A program made the translations under genes and the position numbers. The notes under the pieces were generated by a model. The model was not told the origin of the DNA and searched no databases. It worked only from the letters and a program-made list of their open reading frames with translations. DNA of 64,000 nucleotides from Flagellimonas aequoris (GTDB taxonomy: Bacteria > Bacteroidota > Bacteroidia > Flavobacteriales > Flavobacteriaceae): NCBI RefSeq assembly GCF_003584165.1, contig NZ_QXFJ01000008.1, positions 186,001 through 250,000 of the forward strand. The letters run 5' to 3'. Shown here in pieces: positions 27,701 through 35,058 of the stretch (position 1 is the stretch's first letter; every line of letters starts with the position of its first letter).

Positions 27701-28864
27701 GCACGTAATGGTTGGTTGACAAGTTATCCTGAGTACAATTCCCAATTCATTCAAAACACACGTAGACAACTCAACGTTACCGCTACGGCCCAGCCCACTC
27801 AGGACATCACCATTGATTTGAGCGCGGACAGGCAGTACACCAACACTTCGCAGGAAAATTATAGTCCAGAAAAGTGGATCAATTTTGAGGATGGGTTGGT
27901 CAACGAGATGGGGAATTTCAGTATTTCCACGGTCATGATCGGTACCATTTTCAATAAGAGCGACCAATTTGATTCCAAGACGTTTGAACAGTTCAAAGAG
28001 AACAGGATTACCATTGCCAATAGATTGGTTTCCGATCGGGGCCAAAATCCCGGCGAATTGGATGAGGATGGTTTTCCTGAGCGATATGGAAAAACCCAAC
28101 AAGAGGTATTGTTGCCTGCTTTCTTTGCCGCCTATACCGGTCAGGATGTGAACCGGGTGAACCTGGATGCCTTTAGGGAAATCCCGATTCCGAACTGGAA
28201 CATCAAGTACACGGGGTTAATGAAGAACCGATGGTTCAAAAAGAAATTCAAGCGATTCTCGTTGAGCCATGGGTATCGTGCCGCATACAGTATCAACCAG
28301 TTCCAAACCAATTTGGAGCGCCAGAACACCCAGTTCGATGCCGAGACCGGGGATGTGCTACCTGAAACCTTGATCAACAACGTAGTGCTTACGGACCAGT
28401 TTAACCCGTTGGTGCGGGTAGATTTTGAGATGGTGAACTCTTTTAGCTTTTTGGCAGAGGTGAGGACCGATCGGACTCTATCCTTGAGTTTTGACAATAA
28501 CTTGTTGACCGAGATCAATGGAAAGGAATACACCCTTGGATTGGGGTATCGTTTTAAAGATGTGAAGTTCGTGACCAATATCGGTGGTGAAAAAACACGA
28601 TTGAAGGGAGATTTGAACCTGAAGGCCGACCTATCCTTACGTGATAACATTACCATCATCCGAAACTTGGATATCGACAACAACCAGATTACTTCCGGGC
28701 AAAAATTGATATCCATGAAGTTCACGGCTGATTACGCCCTGAGCAAAAGTTTGAACGCCTTGTTCTTCTACGATCATTCCTTTTCCAAGTTTGCCGTTTC
28801 CACGGCGTTTCCGCAAACGACCATCAATGCAGGGTTCACGTTGCGGTACAACTTTGGTAATTAG
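21755..28864 (+). CDS. sprA: Type IX secretion system translocon protein SprA (SOV family)
   Basis: Giant outer-membrane beta-barrel that forms the protein-conducting pore of the type IX secretion system, needed for secretion and gliding in Flavobacteriia. At 2369 residues it has the normal size. A signal peptide (about residues 1-33, FKYIFFMVCFLTVAIVTGQ) is followed by many amphipathic strands rich in aromatic/Asn/Gly, and it ends with a barrel-like TINAGFTLRYNFGN. The start is a TTG at 21755, 5 bases after the ruvA stop. The next ATG (21812) would remove the basic n-region of the signal peptide, so TTG is preferred. gcvH, the usual downstream neighbour, follows after a palindrome. Confidence 0.96.
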   Translation: MKRGAKPILKPTRFKYIFFMVCFLTVAIVTGQETTDQAQDSVQTGVELGRLILDNPDSIIAKYTYDPKTDRYIYTESVGDYNINYPIILTPEQYYDLVRKEQMKSYFKQKSDAYAGKKEGSEEARKNLLPNFYVNSNFFESIFGGNTIEVIPQGSVAMDLGVLWQKNDNPALSPRNRTNLSFDFDQRISLSLLGKVGERLQVTANYDTEATFDFQNLVKLDYTPTEDDILQKIEIGNVNMPLNSSLITGAQSLFGVKTQLQFGKTTVTAVFSEQRSQNNTVVAQGGGQVKDFSMTALDYDEDRHFFLAHYFRDNYDRALENYPFIQSQVQITRLEVWVTNRNQQTQNVRNVVAIQDLGEANEDNTRIGRNNGDPAGFFNPSAIASGLPQNPANAYDPNQIGAGGALTQSIRDIATVESGFNVPGYPVNQGFDYAILENARKLEAGRDYDFDPQLGYISLSQSLSNDEVLGVAFQYTFNGQVYQVGEFANGGIDATTVSSGVNPIIENNTLVLKLLKSNITNVDDPIWDLMMKNIYSTGAYQLSQEDFRLNILYSDPTPRNYITPVDQNIGWPSGLEDQILLRVFNLDRLNSYNDIQPGGDGFFDYYEGITVDSQSGRIIFTKVEPFGEFLFDLLGGGTYDVENDQGYNANQRRYVFRNMYAKTKAASLQNAEKNRFQIKGRYKSSGNNGIPIGAFNVPQGSVRVTAGGRQLQEGIDYTVNYQAGTVQILDPSLAASDTPINISVENNAVFGQQTRRFAGVNVEHQFNENFVLGGTLLNLNERPLTQKSNYGVEPVNNTIFGLNGNFSTEIPFLTRLANKLPNIDTDVPSNLSLRGEVAFLQPNSPKNADFRGETTTYLDDFEGAQALIDIRSSLGWTLASPPVEFLQDRTGIDVGYERAKMSWYTIDPIFYTNQRPTGLSDNDISLNATRRVFIDEVFTETDIAQGQTQVQSTLDIAYYPNQKGPYNANPSFETETADNKWAGIMRPLSSTNFEQSNVEFVQFWVLDPYVDGQAVGANAGELVLNLGNISEDILKDGRKQYENGLPATTNNEVPRETIWGQVPSTQSLVYAFDADEANRTAQDAGLDGLNDAEEQAIYNGPANDPALDNYQYYLNREGTILERYLDFNNTQGNSPVAVTNTNRGSTTLPDVEDIDRDLTMNTVNSYYEYRIQIKPNTTINDKYVTDIREGLTPTLPNGTQLNRRWIQYKIPLSDFTDAVGGIADFRSISFMRMYLTGFTNDVVLRFATLDLVRGDWRTYTSSLQPDVDNDPTDDGTVTDVNTVNIEENYGRQPIPYVLPPGVVREQLNNNNTIIRQNEQSLSFVVENLESQDARGVFKSVNIDVRQYERLKMFMHAEKILNGDYSDSDTPLVGFLRVGTDFSENFYQIELPLQFTSYGASSADEIWPAVNEIDIALSDLNKVKSRGISDQTLTDINYYEIVDGEAVLVDEFAPRTLGTIRIGIRGNPSLGSIRAMMVGVKNIDDVPARGEVWFNELRLAGLDNKGGWAAIAALDANMADFANVTATGSKSTSGFGSIDQTPNERSREDAISYDVVTNVNVGQLFPKKWNLQLPFNYGISETLITPEFDPVYDDLKLDDRIAAASTAEEAETIKKQAEDYTKRTSINLIGVRKNRGEDAKEEFFDIENFTFNYSYNETNHRDFEVADLRDQNVTTGAVYNYNFKPSNVAPFAKKDSLFMSRYWQWLKDLNFNVLPTSISVNANYNRSFNQQRFRDVLEPGVESLELPLLQQRNYLFNWQYALNYSITKSLRVNLTASNNNIVRNYFNVDDDPDSGINQALDLWDGFFDIGEPNRHAQQMQLNYELPFSKIPFLNFINAQYTYTSNFDWQRGGDALIEVAGENINIVQNANTHNLTANLSMQRLYDFLGLKKKDGKVTANQPPIRRDKAGNPANGTEENGPRKTSKGFNTLVDVLTMVKRVNVNYSENNGTVLPGYTQSVGFIGTARPTLGFVFGSQSDVRYEAARNGWLTSYPEYNSQFIQNTRRQLNVTATAQPTQDITIDLSADRQYTNTSQENYSPEKWINFEDGLVNEMGNFSISTVMIGTIFNKSDQFDSKTFEQFKENRITIANRLVSDRGQNPGELDEDGFPERYGKTQQEVLLPAFFAAYTGQDVNRVNLDAFREIPIPNWNIKYTGLMKNRWFKKKFKRFSLSHGYRAAYSINQFQTNLERQNTQFDAETGDVLPETLINNVVLTDQFNPLVRVDFEMVNSFSFLAEVRTDRTLSLSFDNNLLTEINGKEYTLGLGYRFKDVKFVTNIGGEKTRLKGDLNLKADLSLRDNITIIRNLDIDNNQITSGQKLISMKFTADYALSKSLNALFFYDHSFSKFAVSTAFPQTTINAGFTLRYNFGN

Positions 28865-28884
28865 GAGGCCCCCAAATCATTTTT

Positions 28885-28903
28885 CCTTCAATTTAATTGA
28901 AGG
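28885..28903. terminator. Perfect palindromic hairpin between sprA and gcvH
   Basis: CCTTCAATT and AATTGAAGG pair around one central base. The arm is preceded by TTTT and followed by TATTGTTT, so it may terminate sprA transcription, though the T-run after it is poor. It could instead be an operator because the gcvH promoter starts 6 bases later. Confidence 0.5.
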
Positions 28904-28908
28904 TATTG

Positions 28909-28940
28909 TTTGAAAAGCAATCCGCAATCTGTTACATTTG
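28909..28940 (+). promoter_or_regulatory. Promoter of gcvH
   Basis: TTTG at 28909-28912 and TACATTTG at 28933-28940 match both the -33 and -7 Bacteroidota consensus elements with a 20-base spacing, 27 bases before the gcvH ATG. Confidence 0.75.
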
Positions 28941-28967
28941 TCCAGCGACTAATTCAAACATATAATA

Positions 28968-29348
28968 ATGAACATACCATCAGAATTAAAGTACACCAAG
29001 GACCACGAATGGGTCAAGATCGATGGGGATATTGCCACTGTTGGCATTACGGATTTTGCCCAAGGAGAATTGGGGGATATCGTTTATGTTGAGGTGGAGA
29101 CCTTGGATGAGACCTTGGACAAGGAAGAGGTTTTTGGAACCGTGGAGGCCGTGAAAACAGTTTCCGATCTTTTTTTACCGTTGACCGGGGAAATCATCGA
29201 GTTCAATGAGGCATTGGAAGATGAACCGGAGAAAGTAAACTCCGACCCGTATGGTGATGGTTGGATGATCAAGATCAAAATAAGCGATGAATCCGAGGTA
29301 GCCGATCTTTTGAGCGCCGAAGATTATAAGGCATTGATCGGTGCTTAA
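28968..29348 (+). CDS. gcvH: Glycine cleavage system H protein
   Basis: Lipoyl carrier protein that shuttles the aminomethyl group between the P, T and L proteins of the glycine cleavage system. The lipoylation site is the lysine in VEAVKTVSD (about residue 64). The length of 126 residues is normal. The other gcv genes are not here. The stop codon lies inside the start of the following VanZ gene, so the two are probably coupled. Confidence 0.97.
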   Translation: MNIPSELKYTKDHEWVKIDGDIATVGITDFAQGELGDIVYVEVETLDETLDKEEVFGTVEAVKTVSDLFLPLTGEIIEFNEALEDEPEKVNSDPYGDGWMIKIKISDESEVADLLSAEDYKALIGA

Positions 29349-29748
29349 AGCATACCGATATACATTATTGTTCATAGGCTGGGCGGTGTTTATTACAATG
29401 CTCAGCTTATTTTCTTTCTCTACCCTTCACTTGGATACTGGTGGTATAGATATTCCCTATGCGGATAAAATAACGCATTTTGTGTTCTATACTGGGTTCG
29501 CATTTTTGGGTAGCCTGTGTTTTAGGGAACGGACAAAGGGTAATATCCCGTTGGGGAAGGCCACCATAATGGTGCTGGTAACAGCTATATCCTATGGCAT
29601 ACTTATTGAGGTTTTACAGTATATGTTCACCACGGACCGAATGGCCGAAATCGGCGACGTTTTGGCAAATTCTTTGGGAGCATTAACAGGAATTGGATTA
29701 ATTCGATGGCTTTTTTCTAAGGAAAAGCCGTTAAAATGGAAATTTTAA
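29341..29748 (+). CDS. VanZ-family membrane protein
   Basis: Small inner-membrane protein with about four hydrophobic segments and the VanZ-family core: PYADKITHF near residues 37-45, YGILIEVLQ and a late [13 protein letters not shown]. VanZ proteins are linked to glycopeptide resistance in some Firmicutes, but in Bacteroidota they are widespread and of unknown role; resistance should not be inferred. The start is a GTG at 29341 that overlaps the gcvH stop by 8 bases. Confidence 0.82.
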   Translation: MLKAYRYTLLFIGWAVFITMLSLFSFSTLHLDTGGIDIPYADKITHFVFYTGFAFLGSLCFRERTKGNIPLGKATIMVLVTAISYGILIEVLQYMFTTDRMAEIGDVLANSLGALTGIGLIRWLFSKEKPLKWKF

Positions 29749-29802
29749 TTGTTTATTTAACCAATAAATAATTAAATTAGCGAACACTAAATTTTTGAAA
29801 GG

Positions 29803-30507
29803 ATGGAACTAAAAAAGAATCCAAAAGCGAATGTAGGACGGAACAGCTCCCTTTACTTTGTAGTAGGGATGGCAGCTGTTTTGGCTTTGGTCTACTACGC
29901 TATGGAGTGGAAGAAATACGATAAGGCAAATGACTATGACATTGCCTTGAATGTGGAAGATCAGTTGGATGAGGAAGTGCCTATGACGGAGCAGATCAAA
30001 ACGCCACCACCGCCACCGCCACCAGCTGCACCAGAGGTAATCGAGGTAGTAGAAGATGAAGAGGAAGTGGAAGAAACCGTAATCGAGTCTACCGAAACCA
30101 GCCAGGAAGAAGAAGTGGTTGAGATCGAAGAGGTAGAGGTAGAAGAGGTAGAAGAAGATATTTCGGTTCCATTTGCCGTAATCGAGGATGTACCCGTTTT
30201 TCCAGGTTGCGAAGGAGCAAAAGATAAAAAGGCCTGTTTCCAGGAAATGATGCAGGAGCATATCCGTAAAAATTTCCGTTATCCAGAGATTGCCCAAGAA
30301 ATGGGTGTTCAAGGTAGGGTAAGCGTAATCTTCGTCATCCAGAAAGATGGAAGTATCGGGGATATCAGAATGCGTGGACCGGATAAGAACTTGGAAGCCG
30401 AAGCAAGAAGGATTATTGAAAAATTACCTAAAATGACCCCAGGTAAGCAAAGGGGAAGACCGGTAAAAGTACCTTTCAGTATTCCGATTACCTTCAAGCT
30501 TCAGTAA
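29803..30507 (+). CDS. TonB-like energy transducer
   Basis: Periplasm-spanning protein that couples the proton motive force through ExbBD to outer-membrane transporters. It has an N-terminal helix (about residues 17-37), a proline run (PPPPPPP, about 68-74), a long Glu/Val-rich acidic spacer (about 78-125) and a C-terminal TonB domain with VPVFPGCEG and YPEIAQEMGVQGRV. The acidic instead of Lys/Pro-rich spacer is common in Bacteroidota TonB homologues. exbB/exbD are not adjacent. Confidence 0.9.
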   Translation: MELKKNPKANVGRNSSLYFVVGMAAVLALVYYAMEWKKYDKANDYDIALNVEDQLDEEVPMTEQIKTPPPPPPPAAPEVIEVVEDEEEVEETVIESTETSQEEEVVEIEEVEVEEVEEDISVPFAVIEDVPVFPGCEGAKDKKACFQEMMQEHIRKNFRYPEIAQEMGVQGRVSVIFVIQKDGSIGDIRMRGPDKNLEAEARRIIEKLPKMTPGKQRGRPVKVPFSIPITFKLQ

Positions 30508-30544
30508 AAGAAGCACATGATTCCTGTTGAGGCGGGAATGGAAA

Positions 30545-30576
30545 AAGCCCTGATGTGAACGTCAGGGCTTTTTTTA
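30545..30576 (+). terminator. Rho-independent terminator after tonB
   Basis: An 11-pair stem beginning AAGCCCTGATG closes a TGAA loop and is followed by a T-run. Confidence 0.9.
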
Positions 30577-30629
30577 TGGTTTTTATTTGTTCAATATGCT
30601 GTTCAAGAGTCATAAAACCTTTTCTTGGG

Positions 30630-30660
30630 TTGCAAAAGATGGACACTGGCGTTATCTTTG
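30630..30660 (+). promoter_or_regulatory. Promoter of the heme o synthase-oxidase subunit III operon
   Basis: TTG at 30630-30632 and TATCTTTG at 30653-30660 match the -33 and -7 consensus with a 20-base spacer; the -7 element ends 20 bases before ctaB. Confidence 0.72.
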
Positions 30661-30680
30661 CCAGCCAATTAACATAGTGG

Positions 30681-31583
30681 ATGAAATCTGCAGTAGGTTC
30701 CGTTAAAAACAATACCCTTTCCTTGATTTTTACTGATTTCAAGGAAATCACTAAGGCTAAGTTGGCCATCAGTGTGGTGTTCTCATCCATAGCGGGATAT
30801 TTTTTGGGAGCCTACCAAATCAATTTGGTTTCCGTATTGCTGCTCACCTTTGGTGGTTATTGCATGGTAGGGGCATCCAATGCCTATAACCAAGTCATAG
30901 AAAAAGACTTGGATGCCTTGATGAAACGGACCAGGAACCGTCCTATCCCATCGGGGAGAATGTCGGTAAAAGCCGCCTTGACCATTGCGGTAACGTTAAC
31001 GGTTCTAGGAGTTCTTTCCCTTTTGGCACTAAGTCCAAAGACCGCCATGTTAGGGGCCATTTCCATTTTTTTGTATACCAGTGTATACACTCCGTTGAAG
31101 ACCAAGACACCGCTTTCGGTTTTTGTAGGGGCTTTTCCAGGGGCCATACCTTTTATGTTGGGTTGGGTAGCCGCCACGGACGATTTTGGAATAGAGCCGG
31201 GAACCCTTTTCATGATTCAATTCTTTTGGCAATTTCCCCACTTTTGGGCATTGGGATGGATGTTAGACGAAGACTACAAAAGGGCCGGATTTAAAATGCT
31301 CCCAACAGGAAATAAGGATAAGGGAACGGCCATTCAGATCATATTTTATACGTTTTGGATGATCGTGATTTCCATCATTCCCATTTTCGGGATCACAGGT
31401 CGTTTGCAATTGTCCGTTGTGGCAGCGGCCATTGTACTTTTGGCCGGATTGGTCATGTTGTTCTTTGCCTTTAGGCTATATGAAAAAAGGGACAACATAT
31501 CGGCAAGAAAGCTCATGCTGGCCAGTGTGACCTACATTTCATTGATTCAAGTAATATACGTTATAGATAAGTTTGTCAGTTGA
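30681..31583 (+). CDS. ctaB: Heme o synthase (protoheme IX farnesyltransferase)
   Basis: Inner-membrane UbiA-family prenyltransferase that attaches farnesyl to heme b, the first step to heme o and heme a for the aa3 oxidase. It has nine or so helices, and the first aspartate-rich motif is recognisable as NQVIEKDLDALMKRTRNRP (about residues 73-91). It heads a run of oxidase genes: two subunit-III proteins and subunit IV follow. The next ATG is one base after its stop codon. Confidence 0.95.
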   Translation: MKSAVGSVKNNTLSLIFTDFKEITKAKLAISVVFSSIAGYFLGAYQINLVSVLLLTFGGYCMVGASNAYNQVIEKDLDALMKRTRNRPIPSGRMSVKAALTIAVTLTVLGVLSLLALSPKTAMLGAISIFLYTSVYTPLKTKTPLSVFVGAFPGAIPFMLGWVAATDDFGIEPGTLFMIQFFWQFPHFWALGWMLDEDYKRAGFKMLPTGNKDKGTAIQIIFYTFWMIVISIIPIFGITGRLQLSVVAAAIVLLAGLVMLFFAFRLYEKRDNISARKLMLASVTYISLIQVIYVIDKFVS

Positions 31584-31584
31584 T

Positions 31585-32166
31585 ATGGATTTGACCCAAG
31601 GAACAGAAGAAGAGAAAGTAATCAGGGCAAAAAAGATGATGCTCTGGTTCGGAATTGTGAGTTTGACCATGGGCTTTGCCGGTTGGACCAGTGCCTATAT
31701 CGTGAGTAGTAAGCGAGATGATTGGATCAGTGACCTGCAACTCCCACAGGCTTTTTTCGTGAGCACGGCAATCATCATTGTGAGCAGTATTGCCTATATA
31801 TTGGCCAGGAGGGCCGTTAAAAAAAGCAATCAGAAACAAGCGACTGTTTTTCTGGTGACCACTTTGGTATTGGGTATCACCTTCATTGTGTTACAGTTTA
31901 TGGGTTTTTCCCAAATGTTGGAGAACGGATATTACTTTACAGGACCGACCAGTAATATCAAAATGTCCTATGTGTTTTTGCTTGCAGCCGTTCATATTGC
32001 CCACGTTGTAGCGGGTTTGATCACCCTTTTGGTGGTGATGGTGCAACAGTTGAGGGGAAAATATACGGCCCAGAAAATGTTGGGGATGGAATTGGGTGCC
32101 ACGTTTTGGCATTTTTTGGATTTTATTTGGGTGTATTTGATCGTGTTCATGTATTTCATGAAATAA
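31585..32166 (+). CDS. Heme-copper oxidase subunit III family protein (short)
   Basis: Membrane protein of 193 residues with five hydrophobic segments, fitting the five-helix form of cytochrome c oxidase subunit III, including HIAHVVAGL and a C-terminal TFWHFLDFIWVYLIVFMYF. The start at ATG 31585 lies one base after the ctaB stop. It is likely a paralogue of the longer subunit-III gene 92 bases downstream, so the oxidase may hold two such chains, or one may serve assembly. Confidence 0.85.
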   Translation: MDLTQGTEEEKVIRAKKMMLWFGIVSLTMGFAGWTSAYIVSSKRDDWISDLQLPQAFFVSTAIIIVSSIAYILARRAVKKSNQKQATVFLVTTLVLGITFIVLQFMGFSQMLENGYYFTGPTSNIKMSYVFLLAAVHIAHVVAGLITLLVVMVQQLRGKYTAQKMLGMELGATFWHFLDFIWVYLIVFMYFMK

Positions 32167-32172
32167 ATTTAG

Positions 32173-32197
32173 GTTGAAGTAGTTTTACTTCAACTTT
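32173..32197 (+). terminator. Weak hairpin between the two subunit III genes
   Basis: GTTGAAGT and ACTTCAAC form an 8-pair stem around a 6-base loop, followed only by TTT, so attenuation is as likely as full termination. Confidence 0.4.
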
Positions 32198-32222
32198 ATC
32201 TTTTCGAATACGTCAAAAGGTG

Positions 32223-32230
32223 TAAATTTG
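32223..32230 (+). promoter_or_regulatory. Probable -7 element of the long subunit III gene
   Basis: TAAATTTG matches TAnnTTTG, 28 bases before the start codon. No clear -33 element. Confidence 0.5.
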
Positions 32231-32258
32231 TGAAAGTTTTAATAAAACGACCTTTTAT

Positions 32259-33233
32259 ATGGATGCAACGGTAACAACCGGTACTGAAGACAGCGTTTGG
32301 GGAGGTGGTAATCAACCTCTGGGCGCTAGCTATGGAAAAATGATGATGTGGTTCTTTATCATGTCTGATGCACTTACCTTTTCTGGATTTTTGGTGGCAT
32401 ATGGCTTTTCAAGGTTCAAGTTCATTGAACTTTGGCCTATTGCCGATGAGGTGTTCACACACGTACCCTTTTTCCACGGTAACTTTCCGATGTACTATGT
32501 GGCCTTTATGACCTTTATTCTGATCATGTCTTCCGTAACCATGGTATTGGCTGTGGACGCTGGGCACAAAATGAAACAGAACAGGGTCATCCTCTATATG
32601 TTCCTTACCATTATTGGTGGTCTTATCTTCGTTGGGTCCCAAGCATGGGAATGGTCAACTTTTATCAGGGGAGACCATGGTGCCGTAGAGACCAAGGCTG
32701 GAAAGATCCTACAGTTTGTGGATGCCGAAAGTGGGGCAAGGTTATCTTTGGCCGATTTCGCCAAGACGTTGCCGGAAGAAAGGGTAAAACATGAAAAGAA
32801 CGACGGGATTTGGTTTGTTAGTGAAGGGTACAAAACTTCCTTTTCATTGAATGAGGTAGTAGAAGGTTTCAAGGCCAATCCGAACATTGTTATCCGAACT
32901 GAACAATTGAATGAGGAAGGTCACAAGACCGTTCTGGATAGGGCACAATCTTTGACGCAGCTTTCCCATGCCGTTCAGGTGGTGGAAGGTGCCAACCTTA
33001 TCCACAACGAATACGGTCACCGATTGTTTGCCGATTTCTTCTTCTTTATAACAGGATTCCACGGATTCCACGTATTCTCAGGGGTTATCATCAACATCAT
33101 CATCTTCTTTAATGTGATTTTGGGTACCTATGAGCGCAGGGGCCATTATGAAATGGTAGAGAAAGTTGGTCTTTACTGGCACTTTGTGGATTTGGTTTGG
33201 GTATTCGTATTTACATTCTTTTACTTGGTTTAA
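32259..33233 (+). CDS. coxC: Cytochrome c oxidase subunit III with large soluble insert
   Basis: Membrane subunit III of the aa3 oxidase. Helices occupy about residues 28-50, 70-92, 107-125, then 255-277 and 300-324, with typical FITGFHGFHVFSGV and YWHFVDLVWVFVF. Between the third helix and the HEYGHRLFADFF segment there is a polar insert of about 120 residues (about 130-250). Known subunit III proteins are about 200-270 residues long, so this is an extended type. Together with the shorter paralogue and subunit IV it completes the oxidase whose subunits I and II are at 8921-11836. Confidence 0.9.
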   Translation: MDATVTTGTEDSVWGGGNQPLGASYGKMMMWFFIMSDALTFSGFLVAYGFSRFKFIELWPIADEVFTHVPFFHGNFPMYYVAFMTFILIMSSVTMVLAVDAGHKMKQNRVILYMFLTIIGGLIFVGSQAWEWSTFIRGDHGAVETKAGKILQFVDAESGARLSLADFAKTLPEERVKHEKNDGIWFVSEGYKTSFSLNEVVEGFKANPNIVIRTEQLNEEGHKTVLDRAQSLTQLSHAVQVVEGANLIHNEYGHRLFADFFFFITGFHGFHVFSGVIINIIIFFNVILGTYERRGHYEMVEKVGLYWHFVDLVWVFVFTFFYLV

Positions 33234-33247
33234 AACATTGATTTTTC

Positions 33248-33631
33248 ATGGCACACGATCATAAACTCGAAATTTTTAGAGGACTTTTAAAATTTAAGTC
33301 GAACACCCAAAAAATATGGGGTGTATTGATATTCCTTTCCATTGTGACCACTGTTGAGGTAGCCTTGGGTATCACCAAGCCAAGGGCATTGACCCATAGC
33401 CATATTTTGGGAATGAAAGTACTGAACTGGATCTTCATCATCCTTACCTTGGTAAAGGCCTATTATATTGCTTGGGACTTTATGCACTTGCGTGATGAAA
33501 AGAATTCCTTGAGAAGGGTTATCGTTTGGACACCTGTTTTCTTGATATGCTATTTGATCTTTATCTTGCTTTTCGAAGCGGATTATATCTACAATGTATA
33601 CAAGGACGGATTCCTCACTTGGAACTTCTAA
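33248..33631 (+). CDS. Cytochrome c oxidase subunit IV (caa3/aa3-type small subunit)
   Basis: Small membrane protein with three hydrophobic helices, fitting the bacterial oxidase subunit IV family: FLSIVTTVEVALGI near the start, AYYIAWDFMHLRDEK in the middle and a C-terminal helix. Such subunits stabilise the oxidase and are not catalytic. It follows coxC by 14 bases and is closed by a strong terminator. Confidence 0.85.
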   Translation: MAHDHKLEIFRGLLKFKSNTQKIWGVLIFLSIVTTVEVALGITKPRALTHSHILGMKVLNWIFIILTLVKAYYIAWDFMHLRDEKNSLRRVIVWTPVFLICYLIFILLFEADYIYNVYKDGFLTWNF

Positions 33632-33650
33632 GAAAGTATTAACAGCAATA

Positions 33651-33680
33651 AAAGACGGTTTTCCAACCGTCTTTTTTTAT
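33651..33680 (+). terminator. Rho-independent terminator of the oxidase operon
   Basis: A perfect 10-pair stem AAAGACGGTT / AACCGTCTTT around TTCC, with a T-run after it. Confidence 0.9.
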
Positions 33681-33685
33681 TTTTG
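33678..33685 (+). promoter_or_regulatory. Probable -7 element embedded in the terminator T-run
   Basis: TATTTTTG matches TAnnTTTG, starts within the terminator T-tract and ends 16 bases before the next ATG. No -33 TTG is seen. Confidence 0.45.
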
Positions 33686-33701
33686 TACGGTTTAGGATTT
33701 C

Positions 33702-34334
33702 ATGAAAAAAAAGGTTGTTTTATTTATTCTGTTCGTGTTCCCGGTAGTGGCCTATCTATTCTTTGCATCGGGGATCAATCACTTTGGAAAACTGCCCATC
33801 CTGAAAGAAAAGATTCCTGATATTTCCGAAATGGATAGTCAGGTGCAGCTGAAGGACAAGATTACTATATTGGGTTTTTTGGGAAGCAACTTGGATGATA
33901 AAAAGGGGAATGCCTTCAACCTGAACCAAAAAATATACAAGCGCTTTGGGGAGTTCAACGATTTTCAGGTGGTGATGGTCGTTCCCAAGGGAAGTGAAAC
34001 CGAGGCGCAGGAATTGAAAAAGGAACTCGGTGAAATTTCCGATGTGGACAAATGGCATTTTGCCTATGGTTCCGAAGGGGAGATACGATCCTATTTCAAA
34101 GGGCTTGGAACCGACCTGGAACTGGCCGGGGACCTTTCCTCTCCTTATGTGTTCATCATCGATAAGGATTTGAGCTTAAGGGGAAGGAATGATGATGAGG
34201 ACGAAGGAGTCAAATTTGGTTTCGATACTTCTTCCGTAGCAGAGCTTAACAATAAAATGGTGGATGACGTCAAGATCATCTTGGCAGAATACCGCCTCGC
34301 TTTAAAAAAGAACAATGCCGACAGGAGCAAATAA
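33702..34334 (+). CDS. Membrane-anchored thioredoxin-fold protein lacking the CxxxC site
   Basis: Protein with an N-terminal signal anchor (about residues 4-23) and a periplasmic domain patterned like the AhpC/SCO thioredoxin fold: KITILGFLGSNLDDKKG where SCO proteins carry their cysteines, then FQVVMVVPKGS and SSPYVFIIDKDLSLRGR. There is no cysteine in the mature part, so it cannot do thiol exchange or bind copper like SCO1. Its last 20 bases overlap the start of a true SCO1/SenC gene, suggesting a paired role in oxidase copper assembly. The function itself is unknown. Confidence 0.65.
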   Translation: MKKKVVLFILFVFPVVAYLFFASGINHFGKLPILKEKIPDISEMDSQVQLKDKITILGFLGSNLDDKKGNAFNLNQKIYKRFGEFNDFQVVMVVPKGSETEAQELKKELGEISDVDKWHFAYGSEGEIRSYFKGLGTDLELAGDLSSPYVFIIDKDLSLRGRNDDEDEGVKFGFDTSSVAELNNKMVDDVKIILAEYRLALKKNNADRSK

Positions 34335-35058
34335 GAAAAAAAAGTACACCTACGTTTGGGTATCCGCCATCATCCTGATTTTCGGGAGTTTTGCGGTCCA
34401 TGAAATCACCAAACGGATAAAGGGCGGTACCATAGTGGAGAATGACCGAATGAGTGTGGGAATGCAGCACAGGCCATTGGCCTTTATTGTGAATGAGGGG
34501 AAAAGGCGAAAGGTACCTGAATTTTCCTTTTTGGACCAAGACAGTGTCATGATCACCAACAAGGATTATCTCGGCAAAGTCTATGTGGTGGAATTTTTCT
34601 TTACCACTTGCCCGACCATTTGCCCCATTATGACCAAAAACTTGGTAGAAGTTGAGAAAACCTTCAAAGACCATGATGATTTTGGGGTAGCCTCCTTTAC
34701 TATAAACCCAAGGTATGACACTCCCTCGGTCCTTAAAAAGTATACGGAGAAATATGGCATCACCGATAAGGATTGGCATTTGATGACAGGTGATCAAGAT
34801 GCCATTTACAATCTGGCCCAAGAAGGGTTTTACATTTTCGCCAGTGAAAATGGGGATGCCCCCGGAGGATTTGAACATTCTGGGATGTTCGCATTGGTGG
34901 ATAAAAATGGGTATATTCGTTCCCGTGAGGATGAGTTCGGCAACCCACTAATTTATTACAGGGGAACCATTACGGAGAAACAAGGGGTAAACGATGAGGG
35001 CGAGACCCAGCAGATTACCATATTAAAAGAGGACATTAAAAAATTATTGGCAGAATGA
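34315..35058 (+). CDS. SCO1/SenC-family copper chaperone
   Basis: Membrane-anchored periplasmic protein that in the family delivers copper to, or reduces, the CuA site of oxidase subunit II. It has an N-terminal helix (about residues 11-31), the metal/thiol motif TTCPTICP with Cys99 and Cys103, and the distal ligand His188 in FEHSGM. The coding sequence overlaps the preceding gene by 20 bases and the following one by 4 (ATGA), so all three should be translated together. Confidence 0.92.
   Translation: MPTGANKKKKYTYVWVSAIILIFGSFAVHEITKRIKGGTIVENDRMSVGMQHRPLAFIVNEGKRRKVPEFSFLDQDSVMITNKDYLGKVYVVEFFFTTCPTICPIMTKNLVEVEKTFKDHDDFGVASFTINPRYDTPSVLKKYTEKYGITDKDWHLMTGDQDAIYNLAQEGFYIFASENGDAPGGFEHSGMFALVDKNGYIRSREDEFGNPLIYYRGTITEKQGVNDEGETQQITILKEDIKKLLAE

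Noticed and set aside
22352..28102. Long minus-strand frames inside sprA (about 396 and 449 codons)
   Set aside because: They are shadows of a highly biased long gene, without start context or homology-like motifs.
29341..29748. Glycopeptide resistance by the VanZ-family gene
   Set aside because: Family membership alone does not imply resistance, and no other van gene is present.
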